64,000 nt of DNA from Neobacillus bataviensis (GTDB lineage: Bacteria; Bacillota; Bacilli; Bacillales_B; DSM-18226), in contig NZ_JAHXYW010000001.1 in the NCBI RefSeq assembly GCF_019969725.1, positions 310,001-374,000 of the forward strand. Direction: 5' to 3'. The notes under the pieces were generated by a model. That model saw only the letters and a list, made by a program, of their open reading frames with translations, had not been told where the DNA came from and did no database searches. The position numbers were made by a program, and so were the translations under genes. Of this stretch, positions 43,671 through 52,320 are shown piece after piece; within the stretch, counting starts at the first letter, position 1; each line of letters opens with the position of its first letter.

Positions 43671-44833
43671 CGCCATATGGTTCCTTCACATTCTTTTTCA
43701 TCATCGGAATCCTTTTAGCACCGACTATTATTCTTGGTTTACGGGGAAAAAGATTTCATACCTATAATATGTTGGCAACGATTGCTGCCTTAGGTTTGAT
43801 ATTTTCATCTTCTCTTAATCAGGCATTGGCGTTAATACTGTTTACCATTTGGCAGGTTTTATTAATCAGGTTATATATCCATTCCCGAAAACAATCGAAT
43901 GGCAATGGCATTTTTTACACGGCGGTTTTTCTATCAATTCTGCCCTTGGCCGTTTCGAAGCTCCTGCCTTATTTTTCGCACCTTAGCGTAATTGGTTTTC
44001 TGGGAATTTCTTATTTAACCTTTAAGGGTACACAAATCATTATGGAGATTAGAGATGGGCTTATTAAAAAGGAACTGCCGTTATCTAAGCTGTTATATTT
44101 TATCCTGTTCTTCCCAACCATTTCATCGGGTCCGATTGACCGATACCGCCGGTTTGAGAAGGATCTAGAAACGCAAATTTCCGGAGATGATTATAAGCAG
44201 CTCCTTTATGATGGAATCAATAAGATCTTCCTTGGATTTTTATATAAATATATTATTGGTTATTCTATCAATCATTTTTTTATCGCTAATTTACGATTTA
44301 TTGCCCATAGCCAATTTCAGCATCACTTATATTATATGTATGCATACAGCCTCTATCTCTTTTTCGATTTTGCAGGATATAGTGCTTTCGCGATTGGTGT
44401 TAGTTATATTATGGGAATTAAATCTCCTGAAAACTTTAACAAACCTTTTATCAGCCGGAATATCAAAGATTTTTGGAATCGCTGGCATTTGAGTCTCTCC
44501 TTCTGGTTTCGAGATTATGTTTACATGAGGTTTGTTTTCTGGATGACAAAGAAGAAATGGATAAAAAACCGCAACATTGTCTCAAATCTTGGCTATATTT
44601 TACTCTTTTCAATCATGGGCTTCTGGCATGGCCTTGAAATCCAATATATTCTCTATGGAATTTATCACGCCCTACTGATGGTTCTTTATAATTCATTTGA
44701 ACGATTTAACAAGAAACATAAATGGTGGCCAAACAATAAATTTACCCGTGTTGCAGCTATTATCATTACGTTCCATTTCATTTGCTTTGGGTTTTATATT
44801 TTCTCAGGACAATTATTTCAAAAGGGAGTTTGA
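43667..44833 (+). CDS. dltB: DltB, MBOAT-family D-alanyl transferase channel
   Basis: A 388-residue multi-pass protein with the MBOAT signatures SGPIDRYRRF, FWNRWHLSLSFWFRDYVYMR (near 270-290) and the invariant His in GFWHGLE (near 325). It moves D-alanine from DltC to lipoteichoic and wall teichoic acid outside the membrane. It lies between dltA (overlap) and dltC (5-base gap). Confidence 0.97.
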   Translation: MTPYGSFTFFFIIGILLAPTIILGLRGKRFHTYNMLATIAALGLIFSSSLNQALALILFTIWQVLLIRLYIHSRKQSNGNGIFYTAVFLSILPLAVSKLLPYFSHLSVIGFLGISYLTFKGTQIIMEIRDGLIKKELPLSKLLYFILFFPTISSGPIDRYRRFEKDLETQISGDDYKQLLYDGINKIFLGFLYKYIIGYSINHFFIANLRFIAHSQFQHHLYYMYAYSLYLFFDFAGYSAFAIGVSYIMGIKSPENFNKPFISRNIKDFWNRWHLSLSFWFRDYVYMRFVFWMTKKKWIKNRNIVSNLGYILLFSIMGFWHGLEIQYILYGIYHALLMVLYNSFERFNKKHKWWPNNKFTRVAAIIITFHFICFGFYIFSGQLFQKGV

Positions 44834-44838
44834 TTAAC

Positions 44839-45075
44839 ATGGAATTTAAAAATGAAGTTATCGCATTATTAGCTGAAATCTGCCAGGACGATGTTGTGAA
44901 GGAAAATCCGGATATTGATTTATTTACGTCTGGTCTGTTGGATTCTTTTGGCACTGTTGAATTACTTGTTCAGGCCGAGGAACGGTTTAATATTCTCATT
45001 CCTATCACAGAATTCGATCGCGAAAGTTGGAACACGCCAAATAACATTGCCAATTTATTGGCTGATAGAAGATGA
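44839..45075 (+). CDS. dltC: D-alanyl carrier protein
   Basis: A 78-residue acyl-carrier-like protein. The phosphopantetheine serine lies in GLLDSFGTVEL (near residue 36). The start at 44839 is set by AAGGGAG ten bases upstream; an in-frame ATG at 44782 is inside dltB. The stop overlaps the dltD start by four bases. Confidence 0.96.
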   Translation: MEFKNEVIALLAEICQDDVVKENPDIDLFTSGLLDSFGTVELLVQAEERFNILIPITEFDRESWNTPNNIANLLADRR

Positions 45076-46286
45076 AAAAACCTTTATTTTCACCAATTTT
45101 CTTAGCTTTCCTTGTTCTGGCTATGTTGATACTAATACCCAGCCAATGGATTGAAGACCTCATTCCAAAATCTAGAGTTGCTCAAGCGGCAACGGAATTA
45201 AATCCATTTATGTTTCAAGGAAAGTATGTTCAAGAAAAGATGTTGGAGAATAAACAGTATTTGCCGATTTATGGCTCATCCGAGCTTGCAAGGCTGGACC
45301 GTTTTCATCCGTCCAATTATTTTAAGGAATCGAAGGATGGATTTACACCATTTCTTGTTGGCCGTGGCGGGACAGAATCGTTAATTCACTTTTTAAATTT
45401 TGCAGAGCATACGAATCAGCTTAAGGGGAAAAGGCTCGTTTTTGTCCTGTCTCCGCAATGGTTTCAACCGGGAGGAGCAGACGAAAGCCATTTTGTTCCC
45501 AATTATTCTTCCCTTCAAGGATATGATTTTGCCTTGAATCAAAATATAGATCCAGTGATAAAGAAAAAAGCCATTAAGCGTTTGCTTACTTTTTCTCCGA
45601 TAAATAGTGACCCGCTACTTTCAACGATATTAAAAGCGGAAATTACGAATGATCCTTTGACAAAGAAAAAGGCTGCTATCTATCGTCCCTTTGCCACTCT
45701 TTATCATGATTTATTGGTTAAAAAGGATTTTTATTATACGCTCGCAGGCGGTTTTTCCCGTAATCGTGATATTAACAAAAAAGTCCGAAATAAATCCTGG
45801 GACCAATTAGAAGTCCAAGCTGAGCATTTGGGTGAACGACAATCAACGAATAATCCTTTTAATATTAGTAATTATCAATACAATAAAATAAAGAAAATGG
45901 TTCCTTCCTTAAAGGATTCAAAGGTCGGAGCATCCTATGGTGAATCCCCTGAATATGGTGATTTCCAGCTTGTCCTTGATTTGCTGAAGGAATCAGGAGC
46001 AAAACCATTATTTGTATCTGTTCCCGTAAATGGGAAGTGGTATGATTATACAGGATTTCCGTTAGAAGGCCGGGAAGCGTATTACACCCGAATAAAAAAG
46101 CAAATTGAGTCCGAGGGCTTTCAAATTGCCGATTTTTCAAATCATGAATATGACCCTTATTTTATGAAGGATACGATTCATATTGGCTGGAAAGGCTGGG
46201 TATATACAGATAAAGTTATAAAGGACTTTTATGATGGGAAAAATGTATCTGATACTTTAGCTCAAGCAAAATTGCTGAAAAACTAG
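45072..46286 (+). CDS. dltD: DltD, teichoic acid D-alanyl transfer protein
   Basis: A 404-residue membrane-anchored protein with one N-terminal helix (about 5-24) and an SGNH-like extracellular domain. The nucleophile Ser is in YGSSELARLD (near 70), and the late Asp-x-x-His motif is seen as KDTIHIGWKGW near 370. It completes the dlt operon, which lowers the negative charge of the wall. No terminator is obvious before tatA, 68 bases downstream, but a TATAAT box at about 46304 suggests a new promoter. Confidence 0.96.
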   Translation: MKKPLFSPIFLAFLVLAMLILIPSQWIEDLIPKSRVAQAATELNPFMFQGKYVQEKMLENKQYLPIYGSSELARLDRFHPSNYFKESKDGFTPFLVGRGGTESLIHFLNFAEHTNQLKGKRLVFVLSPQWFQPGGADESHFVPNYSSLQGYDFALNQNIDPVIKKKAIKRLLTFSPINSDPLLSTILKAEITNDPLTKKKAAIYRPFATLYHDLLVKKDFYYTLAGGFSRNRDINKKVRNKSWDQLEVQAEHLGERQSTNNPFNISNYQYNKIKKMVPSLKDSKVGASYGESPEYGDFQLVLDLLKESGAKPLFVSVPVNGKWYDYTGFPLEGREAYYTRIKKQIESEGFQIADFSNHEYDPYFMKDTIHIGWKGWVYTDKVIKDFYDGKNVSDTLAQAKLLKN

Positions 46287-46353
46287 AATAATTATAGTAT
46301 ATCCGTTATAATAATGTAGACTATTTACCAGCCACTCACTAGGAGATGTAATT

Positions 46354-46569
46354 ATGTTTTCAAATATTGGTGTACCGGGATTAATTTTAATTTTAGTGGT
46401 TGCTTTGGTTATCTTTGGGCCAAATAAGCTGCCGGAAATTGGACGCGCGTTTGGCAAGTCAATTCGTGAGTTTAAGAGAGCGACTGAAGGAATTGCCGAC
46501 GATATCAAGGAAGAAATTAAAGAAGATATAAAAGAAGCGAAACAGGAAAAAATTGACTTAAAAAAGTAA
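46354..46569 (+). CDS. tatA: Sec-independent translocase subunit TatA
   Basis: A 71-residue protein with one N-terminal membrane helix, the hinge [14 protein letters not shown], an amphipathic helix and a Lys/Glu-rich tail, all typical of TatA. TAGGAGATG precedes the ATG. No tatC is adjacent, so it may be a lone TatA (as TatAc in B. subtilis) or belong to a remote tatC. It has a strong terminator. Confidence 0.95.
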   Translation: MFSNIGVPGLILILVVALVIFGPNKLPEIGRAFGKSIREFKRATEGIADDIKEEIKEDIKEAKQEKIDLKK

Positions 46570-46580
46570 TATCACAAATG

Positions 46581-46613
46581 AAAAACATCCCTTCGTTCGA
46601 AAGGGATGTTTTT
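46581..46613. terminator. Bidirectional terminator after tatA
   Basis: AAAAACATCCCTT-CGTTCG-AAGGGATGTTTTT. It separates tatA (+) from the small gene at 46622-46747 (-). Confidence 0.93.
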
Positions 46614-46621
46614 GTTATTAT

Positions 46622-46747
46622 TTACTTCCGGGATTTCTGTGCCATCGCTTGAAACTGGTTCATAAGCATTTTTCGGGATTTTTCATTTCGAAGTAAAAAC
46701 GCTGCCCCTAAACCTACAGTTGCCAGCATTAAATTTTTTCGTTTCAT
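46622..46747 (-). CDS. Small basic hypothetical protein
   Basis: A 41-residue protein beginning MKRKNLMLATVGLGAA, with a short hydrophobic N-terminal stretch followed by the basic, Met-rich segment RNEKSRKMLMNQFQAMAQ. GAGGAGG lies ten bases before the ATG, so it is very likely translated. Short Bacillus proteins with a similar N-terminal hydrophobic patch and RNEKSR-like segment (DUF3918/YrzQ-type) are known to me, but the match is tentative. No function can be inferred. Confidence 0.7.
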   Translation of the reverse strand: MKRKNLMLATVGLGAAFLLRNEKSRKMLMNQFQAMAQKSRK

Positions 46748-46815
46748 TCAGATACCTCCTCAAATCTGCATCATTATTAATTTCCCCAGGTTTTACTTTT
46801 TAACTACTTAAATTA

Positions 46816-46849
46816 GAAAAAGCCAATCCTTGAGAGTTGGCTTTTTCAC
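46816..46849 (-). terminator. Intrinsic terminator of the His/Met-rich protein gene
   Basis: GAAAAAGCCAA-loop-TTGGCTTTTTC on the minus strand, nine bases after the stop at 46858. Confidence 0.88.
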
Positions 46850-46857
46850 TACAGTAA

Positions 46858-47409
46858 TTATTTCTTTAATAATTCTTTTAGTTTTTGGTTATGTTCTTTG
46901 GTTTGCTGTAATAACTGATTTAATAGCAGCGTTGCTTGTTTGTTATCTTTTTTCTCAACGGCAAGACTTAAATCATGGTACATTTTCCAGTGTCCCATCC
47001 CCTTGCCGCCATGTGCCTGCTTTATGAATTCCTCTTTTGTAATTTTACCTTCATCCAATTGCTTTTTTAATTCCTGCATCTTTGCCATTTTCTCATTTTT
47101 CCATTGCTCGCGCTTCTTTGCATTTTCAGGACTCATCCACTGCTTGTGAAGCGTCTTTCTTTCATCAAGTACCTTCGTCCATTCGGCTTTCTTATTGGGT
47201 GTAAATTGGTCTACCCAAGCCAGAAGCTTTTGCTCTCTTTCCTGCATATGGGCTTGCCAGTCTCTGTGCATTTGATGATGCTGTTTGCCTTCAGCACAGT
47301 CACAAGGCGTTTTTTCCATGTGTTCTACCGGTGCATGTTCATGTGCACCCACAATTCCTGGAAATGTCAATAATAGCCCCAACGACAAACTGAACAATTT
47401 TAACTTCAT
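46858..47409 (-). CDS. Secreted His/Met/Lys-rich helical protein, possible metal binder
   Basis: A 183-residue protein. The signal peptide is about 1-22 (cleavage near GAHEH). Mature residues 22-60 are rich in His, with HEHAPVEHMEK, a CDC pair and HHQMHRDWQAHMQ. The rest is charged helix with Met/Lys repeats (KNEKMAKMQELKKQLDEGKITKEEF). The composition recalls the Spy/CpxP-like helical chaperone and metal-sensor class, but no LTxxQ motif is present. It is a single gene, and metal binding is inferred from composition only. Confidence 0.62.
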   Translation of the reverse strand: MKLKLFSLSLGLLLTFPGIVGAHEHAPVEHMEKTPCDCAEGKQHHQMHRDWQAHMQEREQKLLAWVDQFTPNKKAEWTKVLDERKTLHKQWMSPENAKKREQWKNEKMAKMQELKKQLDEGKITKEEFIKQAHGGKGMGHWKMYHDLSLAVEKKDNKQATLLLNQLLQQTKEHNQKLKELLKK

Positions 47410-47576
47410 TCAATATCACATCCTCACTTTTATACTTAGAAGATTAAACCAGTTTTAAATTGGCACGAATTTATCATGCCCAGTTTTTCAAAAAAAATTT
47501 ACCATTTTGACAAAAATTTAGGGATAACACTCTTGAGTTCTTTTTTACTGTGTCGTAATCTATAAATAAGAATTTA

Positions 47577-47592
47577 TGTGAAATATTTCACA
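47577..47592. promoter_or_regulatory. Rex-type operator 1 upstream of ndh
   Basis: TGTGAAATATTTCACA, a perfect 16-base palindrome fitting the Rex consensus TTGTGAA-N4-TTCACAA. It lies about 16 bases past a possible promoter TTGAGT-17-TAATCT (47533-47561), where binding would block transcription. Confidence 0.75.
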
Positions 47593-47634
47593 ATAAAACG
47601 CAGGAGCGACTGCTCTATTTTTTAAAAATAAATT

Positions 47635-47650
47635 TGTGAAATATTTCACA
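47635..47650. promoter_or_regulatory. Rex-type operator 2 upstream of ndh
   Basis: An identical copy of TGTGAAATATTTCACA, 58 bases (center to center) from operator 1 and just before the ribosome site AGGAGTG. Two identical sites suggest cooperative or looping repression. Confidence 0.75.
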
Positions 47651-47670
47651 TTATTAGGAGTGAATAAATC

Positions 47671-48894
47671 ATGAAAAAACCGAAAATCGTAATCTTGGGT
47701 GCCGGATACGGCGGAATCATGACAACTAAAAAACTTGAAAAGCTGCTAAAACCAGGTGAGGCGGAAGTAATCCTGATAAATAAGCATGATTATCATTATA
47801 TTACAACCCAGCTTCATAAAATCGGTTCTGGAACAGCAGTAGACCGGCAAATTGCCATGTCCATTCCCGACCTAATTGACCAAGACAAAACTCATTTAAA
47901 AAAAGGCACAGTCTCTTCTATTGATATCAACTGCCTGGAAATACACCTAGAAGGCGGAGATACAGTGGAATATGATTATTTATTAGTGGCATTAGGATTT
48001 GAAGTTGAAACGTTTGGAATCCCTGGTATTAAAGAAAACGCATTTGAAATAAGAAGTTTTAGAAGTTCTAAAGCCATTTACCATCAAATTATCAAGCAAC
48101 TAACTCTTTATAATGAGGATCAAGATCCTTCCCGCTTGACCTTTGTCGTGGCTGGAGGCGGCTTTACAGGAATTGAAATACTTGGCGAATTAGCTGAAGG
48201 ACTTCCAAAGCTATGTAAAAAGCATAATGTTCCATATGATAAGGTGAGAATAGTCGCTGTTGAGGCTGCAGCTTCAGTGATTCCATTTTTTCCGGAAGAA
48301 TCTATTCAATATACAACTGAAGTGTTAGAAAAAATGAATGTGGAATTACACATGGCAACCAAAATTTTGGAATGTACGCCTGAAAAAGTTAGTCTAGAAA
48401 ATAATCTGGAGATTGCCACACGGACACTTATCTGGTCATGCGGGGTAAAAGGCAACTCAATCCTGCAAAATTGCGGATTACCACTCATAAAAGGTAAAAT
48501 CCCTGTAGACCGCTTCCTTCGAGTTGAAAACAGGAAAAACGTCTTTAGTATCGGAGACTGTTCATTATTCATGAAGGATGAAAAAACAGCATTGCCTCCA
48601 ACCGCACAAGTTGCCTTACAGGAAGCCGATATATGTGCAAAAAATATTGTTGCCACAATACGAGGGAAAGATCTAACAGCCTTTGAATACCACCATAAAG
48701 GGTCTGTTGCCTCCATTGGAACAACAGCGGCTGTTGGAAAAGTTGGCAAATTCCGCCTTTCTGGCTTATTTGGAGCGTTTATCAAACAGGTCATTGAAGC
48801 AAGGTACCTATATAATCTTGGTGGTCCTGCTCTTATTGTAAATCAGCATTTTGGTGTTAACCGTGAACCAGTAAAAATTACAGCAAAACAATAA
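47671..48894 (+). CDS. ndh: Type II NADH:quinone oxidoreductase
   Basis: A 407-residue flavoprotein. The FAD motif ILGAGYGGI is near residue 8, and the NAD(P)H motif VVAGGGFTGIEILGELAE near 165. The FAD-ribityl motif FSIGDCS is near 291, and the quinone-site region PPTAQVALQEADICAKNI near 310. These match NDH-2 (B. subtilis YumB/YutJ/Ndh class). It oxidises NADH and reduces menaquinone without proton pumping, feeding the Qox oxidase encoded in this window. Rex-type control by NAD+/NADH is predicted. The paralogue (Ndh or YumB) is not certain. Confidence 0.88.
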   Translation: MKKPKIVILGAGYGGIMTTKKLEKLLKPGEAEVILINKHDYHYITTQLHKIGSGTAVDRQIAMSIPDLIDQDKTHLKKGTVSSIDINCLEIHLEGGDTVEYDYLLVALGFEVETFGIPGIKENAFEIRSFRSSKAIYHQIIKQLTLYNEDQDPSRLTFVVAGGGFTGIEILGELAEGLPKLCKKHNVPYDKVRIVAVEAAASVIPFFPEESIQYTTEVLEKMNVELHMATKILECTPEKVSLENNLEIATRTLIWSCGVKGNSILQNCGLPLIKGKIPVDRFLRVENRKNVFSIGDCSLFMKDEKTALPPTAQVALQEADICAKNIVATIRGKDLTAFEYHHKGSVASIGTTAAVGKVGKFRLSGLFGAFIKQVIEARYLYNLGGPALIVNQHFGVNREPVKITAKQ

Positions 48895-48940
48895 CCTGAC
48901 TTTATTCAGTAATCCCCCTTAAATCCCCCCCATGTAAGGA

Positions 48941-48972
48941 GAACAGCCCCATTTTTTTAAATGGGGCTGTTC
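48941..48972. terminator. Bidirectional terminator after ndh
   Basis: GAACAGCCCCAT-TTTTTTAA-ATGGGGCTGTTC between convergent ndh (+) and the phosphotransferase gene (-). The stem is strong but U tracts are short. Confidence 0.75.
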
Positions 48973-48974
48973 GA

Positions 48975-49922
48975 TTAGGAGATCGGAATAAGGATTCTCG
49001 CCAATTCATTAAAATTAGCTGCAAGTTTAGCCTTCTGGTTTTGCGATGCAAAATAATTTATATCGCTAAAACGATGGAGAATTGTATACGTCATTAATTT
49101 TTTTTGCAGTACGTGATTCACCTGTATTTTGGGAAAACCATAAGACTCAAGGAAATGCTTAATAAGTTTTTGATTACTAATAAACATAAACAGGATAGGT
49201 CCTAATAGATCATAGTCACCATCTCCCAAAAAACAATCAGCAAAATCAATAACGCCAGTTAACTTCCAATTTCCATTTCTATTGTTTAACAGTAAATTAA
49301 AAGGAGTGTATTCACCTGTAAGCAATTTATTCTCAGGATTTGTGTTAATATATTTTTCTTCTACATATAAATCTAAATCTGAATATAAATTCGAATTTAA
49401 CTCCATATTTTGGTGGTAATGCTTCATATTTTTGAACTGACTTTGTATAAAACCGTTCCAATTATTTGGCAATTGTTTTAAACCCGTAATCGGAACTTCA
49501 TGAAATTCCTTTATCGTCTTTCCTAAATCTTTACTTAGATTCTCTTGTTCCTCATTTGTTAAGCGATCCCAAATATCAATCAACAGTTCCCCCTGAAGCT
49601 GGGTCATGATTAAATAATTCCAGCCTTCAAATGAACCATGATTGACCAGTTTTGGTGTATCGACGATTTTTATTTTTCCTTCAAGAATTGTGAGAACTTC
49701 TAATTCTCTCGTATACTGTTCATTTAAGTGCTTTGGAAATAACTTTATGACAAATTGATTTTCTCCGAAACTGTAAACAATATTGGCACCATAATGATAT
49801 CTACGAATGTCAGTTAACGGAAATTTTTCCAGGATCAGTATTTCTGCAATTTTTTGATCCCAAAATGAACAATCCCCTTTAAGTAATTCATATTGTTGTC
49901 TATTAATAACTGATAATTTCAT
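48975..49922 (-). CDS. APH-fold phosphotransferase with altered catalytic loop
   Basis: A 315-residue kinase-fold protein. The catalytic loop reads LLTGEYTPFNLLL where HGDLHxGN is usual, so His is Thr and the catalytic Asp is Glu, while Asn is kept. The metal-binding DFG equivalent is present as GVIDFADCFLGDGDYDL. Relatives include aminoglycoside/hygromycin and macrolide-type phosphotransferases and homoserine-kinase-like proteins. The Asp-to-Glu change may mean a different substrate or reduced activity. It is followed after nine bases by the VOC gene in the transcription unit (VOC first). Confidence 0.78.
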   Translation of the reverse strand: MKLSVINRQQYELLKGDCSFWDQKIAEILILEKFPLTDIRRYHYGANIVYSFGENQFVIKLFPKHLNEQYTRELEVLTILEGKIKIVDTPKLVNHGSFEGWNYLIMTQLQGELLIDIWDRLTNEEQENLSKDLGKTIKEFHEVPITGLKQLPNNWNGFIQSQFKNMKHYHQNMELNSNLYSDLDLYVEEKYINTNPENKLLTGEYTPFNLLLNNRNGNWKLTGVIDFADCFLGDGDYDLLGPILFMFISNQKLIKHFLESYGFPKIQVNHVLQKKLMTYTILHRFSDINYFASQNQKAKLAANFNELARILIPIS

Positions 49923-49931
49923 TATAAACTT

Positions 49932-50300
49932 CTATACCCACTCCAAAAATTCCATACGATTGCCGAATGGGTCGTGGATATGAATCCGTGAAGCTCCAGG
50001 AAGATTATCGTCAGATGTAAAATCAACTTGTTTCTCCTGAAGGCGGGCTTTTAAGTCTTCAATATTTTCAACTACGAAAGCCGGGTGTGCTTTTTTAGCT
50101 GGAGCAAACGGTTCCTCCACTCCAATGTGGATTTGAAAGGTACTGAATTCAAACCATACCCCGCCGCGTTTTTTTAATTCCTCTGGCTTCTCCACCTCAG
50201 TTAACCCAAGGATTTCACCAAAAAATTCTCTTGCAGCTTCCTCACACCCTTTTGGTCCTGCAAGCTGAACATGATCAATTTTTTTAATGGTAAATGACAT
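49932..50300 (-). CDS. VOC-superfamily (glyoxalase/bleomycin-resistance fold) protein
   Basis: A 122-residue single-domain VOC protein. The start IKKIDHVQLAGPKGCE, the central GVWFEFSTFQIHIGVEE and the end RIHIHDPFGNRMEFLEWV place the metal-binding His/Glu in the usual positions. Relatives include fosfomycin/bleomycin-resistance proteins and dioxygenase-like enzymes. No ligand can be inferred. It lies in tandem with the phosphotransferase gene. Confidence 0.88.
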   Translation of the reverse strand: MSFTIKKIDHVQLAGPKGCEEAAREFFGEILGLTEVEKPEELKKRGGVWFEFSTFQIHIGVEEPFAPAKKAHPAFVVENIEDLKARLQEKQVDFTSDDNLPGASRIHIHDPFGNRMEFLEWV

Positions 50301-50383
50301 ACTGACCCCTCCAGATCTTCATGTATACACTATTATTTTATAAAATTAAAAATTTTCTATCAAATATAAATTATAGGAATAAA

Positions 50384-50417
50384 AAAACTATTTCCGCCGG
50401 ATCGGAAATAGTTTTTC
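50384..50417 (-). terminator. Intrinsic terminator of the ABC-2 operon
   Basis: Stem AAAACTATTTCCG / CGGAAATAGTTTT with loop CCGGAT. T tracts on both sides; on the minus strand it directly follows the permease stop at 50419. Confidence 0.9.
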
Positions 50418-50418
50418 A

Positions 50419-51399
50419 TTAATAAACATCTTTTTTTGTAAACACTATAAAGGAAACAAGAAGGGCTGCTGCCCACCAAACAAACAAAACCATCATTGAA
50501 AATGAAAGATTCATTCCTTCAATGGGTGGTGCCGTCCCTTTCATGTAGTCCGTTAATCGTAAATTGACCATAAAAAAGTATTTTGCTGATTCCCAAGATG
50601 AAACCATATTACTTAAGATTGCACCTGAAATTAATGCAGCGAGCATTACACCCATACCAGCGGCCGTACTTCGAATCAAAACGGATAACATAAAGGATAA
50701 TGTACCAACTACTATAGAAACGAACCATACAAGCCCAAAATCCATTAACAAGAACTTCCACAGTCTTAAAAGCTTGACTTCTGACGTATTTAAACCTGTA
50801 TCCGTCACATTAAATCCTGTTAAAATCGGGGCTCCCCAGCCTTTATAGCCAAAAACAACCCCAGAAATGGCATAAGACAAAATACCAGCAATCGCAATCA
50901 CTAATGATACTGCTAAACAGAGAGTTATGTATTTACTTATGAGTACTTTCCACCGTTTCACAGGTCTTGTTAAAAGCAGCTTTATCGAGCCAAGACTATG
51001 TTCAGAAGAGACCAAATCACTGGCTATGACCATGACCATTAAAGGGATAAATAAATCAATCGAGCTTTCCAGGAAAATCCTCATAAACGTTGGGGCACCC
51101 GGCTCTGCTGGATTAATGTCATGGTCCAGATAATATTGCTGCTGCTGTAAAGAGATTTGAAGCTGCTTTTTCCATTCGTCTGAAATTCGGCTGCTGCTTA
51201 ACCGATTAGTCGTATCGACGATCTGCTGCTGTAAAATCGTTCTCCAGTCACTGGTCCCTAATTTTTCACGCTGGGTTTGAACCTGCTTATACTGTGCATA
51301 TGTAAATAACATAACGAGAATACCGATAATGATGGCAATGACAATCAAGCGTTTTTTCGCTATCAGCTTCATCATTTCATTTTGAATCAGTTTATTCAA
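50419..51399 (-). CDS. ABC-2 type transporter permease
   Basis: Up to 327 residues with six membrane helices: one N-terminal helix (about 15-37), a long extracytoplasmic loop to about 115, then five helices. The pattern SLGSIKLLLTRPVKRW near 145 is typical of ABC-2 permeases of the bacitracin/lantibiotic export (BcrB/NatB) type. A TTG at 51399 is preferred with GGGGGTGAT just upstream; a GTG at 51408 is possible. It overlaps the ATPase gene by eight bases. Confidence 0.86.
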   Translation of the reverse strand: MNKLIQNEMMKLIAKKRLIVIAIIIGILVMLFTYAQYKQVQTQREKLGTSDWRTILQQQIVDTTNRLSSSRISDEWKKQLQISLQQQQYYLDHDINPAEPGAPTFMRIFLESSIDLFIPLMVMVIASDLVSSEHSLGSIKLLLTRPVKRWKVLISKYITLCLAVSLVIAIAGILSYAISGVVFGYKGWGAPILTGFNVTDTGLNTSEVKLLRLWKFLLMDFGLVWFVSIVVGTLSFMLSVLIRSTAAGMGVMLAALISGAILSNMVSSWESAKYFFMVNLRLTDYMKGTAPPIEGMNLSFSMMVLFVWWAAALLVSFIVFTKKDVY

Positions 51400-52306
51400 T
51401 CGTATCACCCCCGGTTAATTCGAGGAATAGGTCTTCGAGTACAGGCATTTTTCGATTGATTTCAATGACAGACACTCCTGCTTCCACGAGCCGTTTATTC
51501 CATTCCGGTGTCTTCTTTTCATCGAATTCTGTTAAAATGGTTCGATCATCTTTTTCCTCAATGGATGTTAAGGAGCTTAATACTTGTTTTCCTTTTTCAA
51601 AAGGATCTATGTGCCAAACTACTCTTTCTCGATTCTCCAGAAGCTGTTGTACCGTATCAACACGGATAATGACGCCCTTAGAAATAATCGCCACCCGGTC
51701 ACATAAAAGTTGGATTTCGCTCAATAAATGGCTGGAAACGAGGACACTTAATCCTTCTTCTTCTGCCAAAAAACGGATAAACTGCCGCATCTCCCGTATT
51801 CCTGCCGGATCCAGCCCATTTGTGGGTTCATCTAAAATTAACACTTTAGGTTTTCCCAGGAGTGCCTGAGCAATTCCTAATCTCTGTCTCATCCCTAAGG
51901 AGTAGGTTTTAACCTTATCATGAATCCTTTCCGTCAATCCAACAAGTTCAGTAACTTCTTTTATTCGCTCATCGCCAACATCATCAAGCATTCGGGCAAA
52001 ATGGAGCAAATTATTATACCCTGATAAGTATGGATACAATTCCGGATTTTCAACAATACAGCCAAGGCTGGTCATCGCTTCTTGAAAATGGTTTTCAATA
52101 TTGTTTCCACAAATTTGAATACTGCCAGAAGTCGGTTTGATCAAGCCTACAAGCATACGAATGGTGGTTGTTTTGCCGGCCCCGTTTGGTCCAAGGAAGC
52201 CGAATACTTCCCCTTCACGCAAATCAAAAGTCAAGTCCTTAATTATCTCTCTTCTTCCGATTACTTTTTTTAAATTTTTCACTGATAATGTGATTTTTTT
52301 CTCCAT
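51392..52306 (-). CDS. ABC transporter ATP-binding protein
   Basis: A 304-residue ATPase of the BcrA/drug-export class. Walker A GPNGAGKTTT (near 40), Q-loop region GCIVENPELYPYLSG (the longer loop typical of BcrA-type), signature YSLGMRQRLG and Walker B VLILDEPTNGLDP are visible. The C-terminal 85 residues are the extension common in this branch. GGAGAGGG precedes the ATG. It is 14 bases downstream of the GDSL esterase gene and overlaps the permease. Confidence 0.92.
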   Translation of the reverse strand: MEKKITLSVKNLKKVIGRREIIKDLTFDLREGEVFGFLGPNGAGKTTTIRMLVGLIKPTSGSIQICGNNIENHFQEAMTSLGCIVENPELYPYLSGYNNLLHFARMLDDVGDERIKEVTELVGLTERIHDKVKTYSLGMRQRLGIAQALLGKPKVLILDEPTNGLDPAGIREMRQFIRFLAEEEGLSVLVSSHLLSEIQLLCDRVAIISKGVIIRVDTVQQLLENRERVVWHIDPFEKGKQVLSSLTSIEEKDDRTILTEFDEKKTPEWNKRLVEAGVSVIEINRKMPVLEDLFLELTGGDTIE

Positions 52307-52320
52307 ATATTTCCCTCTCC

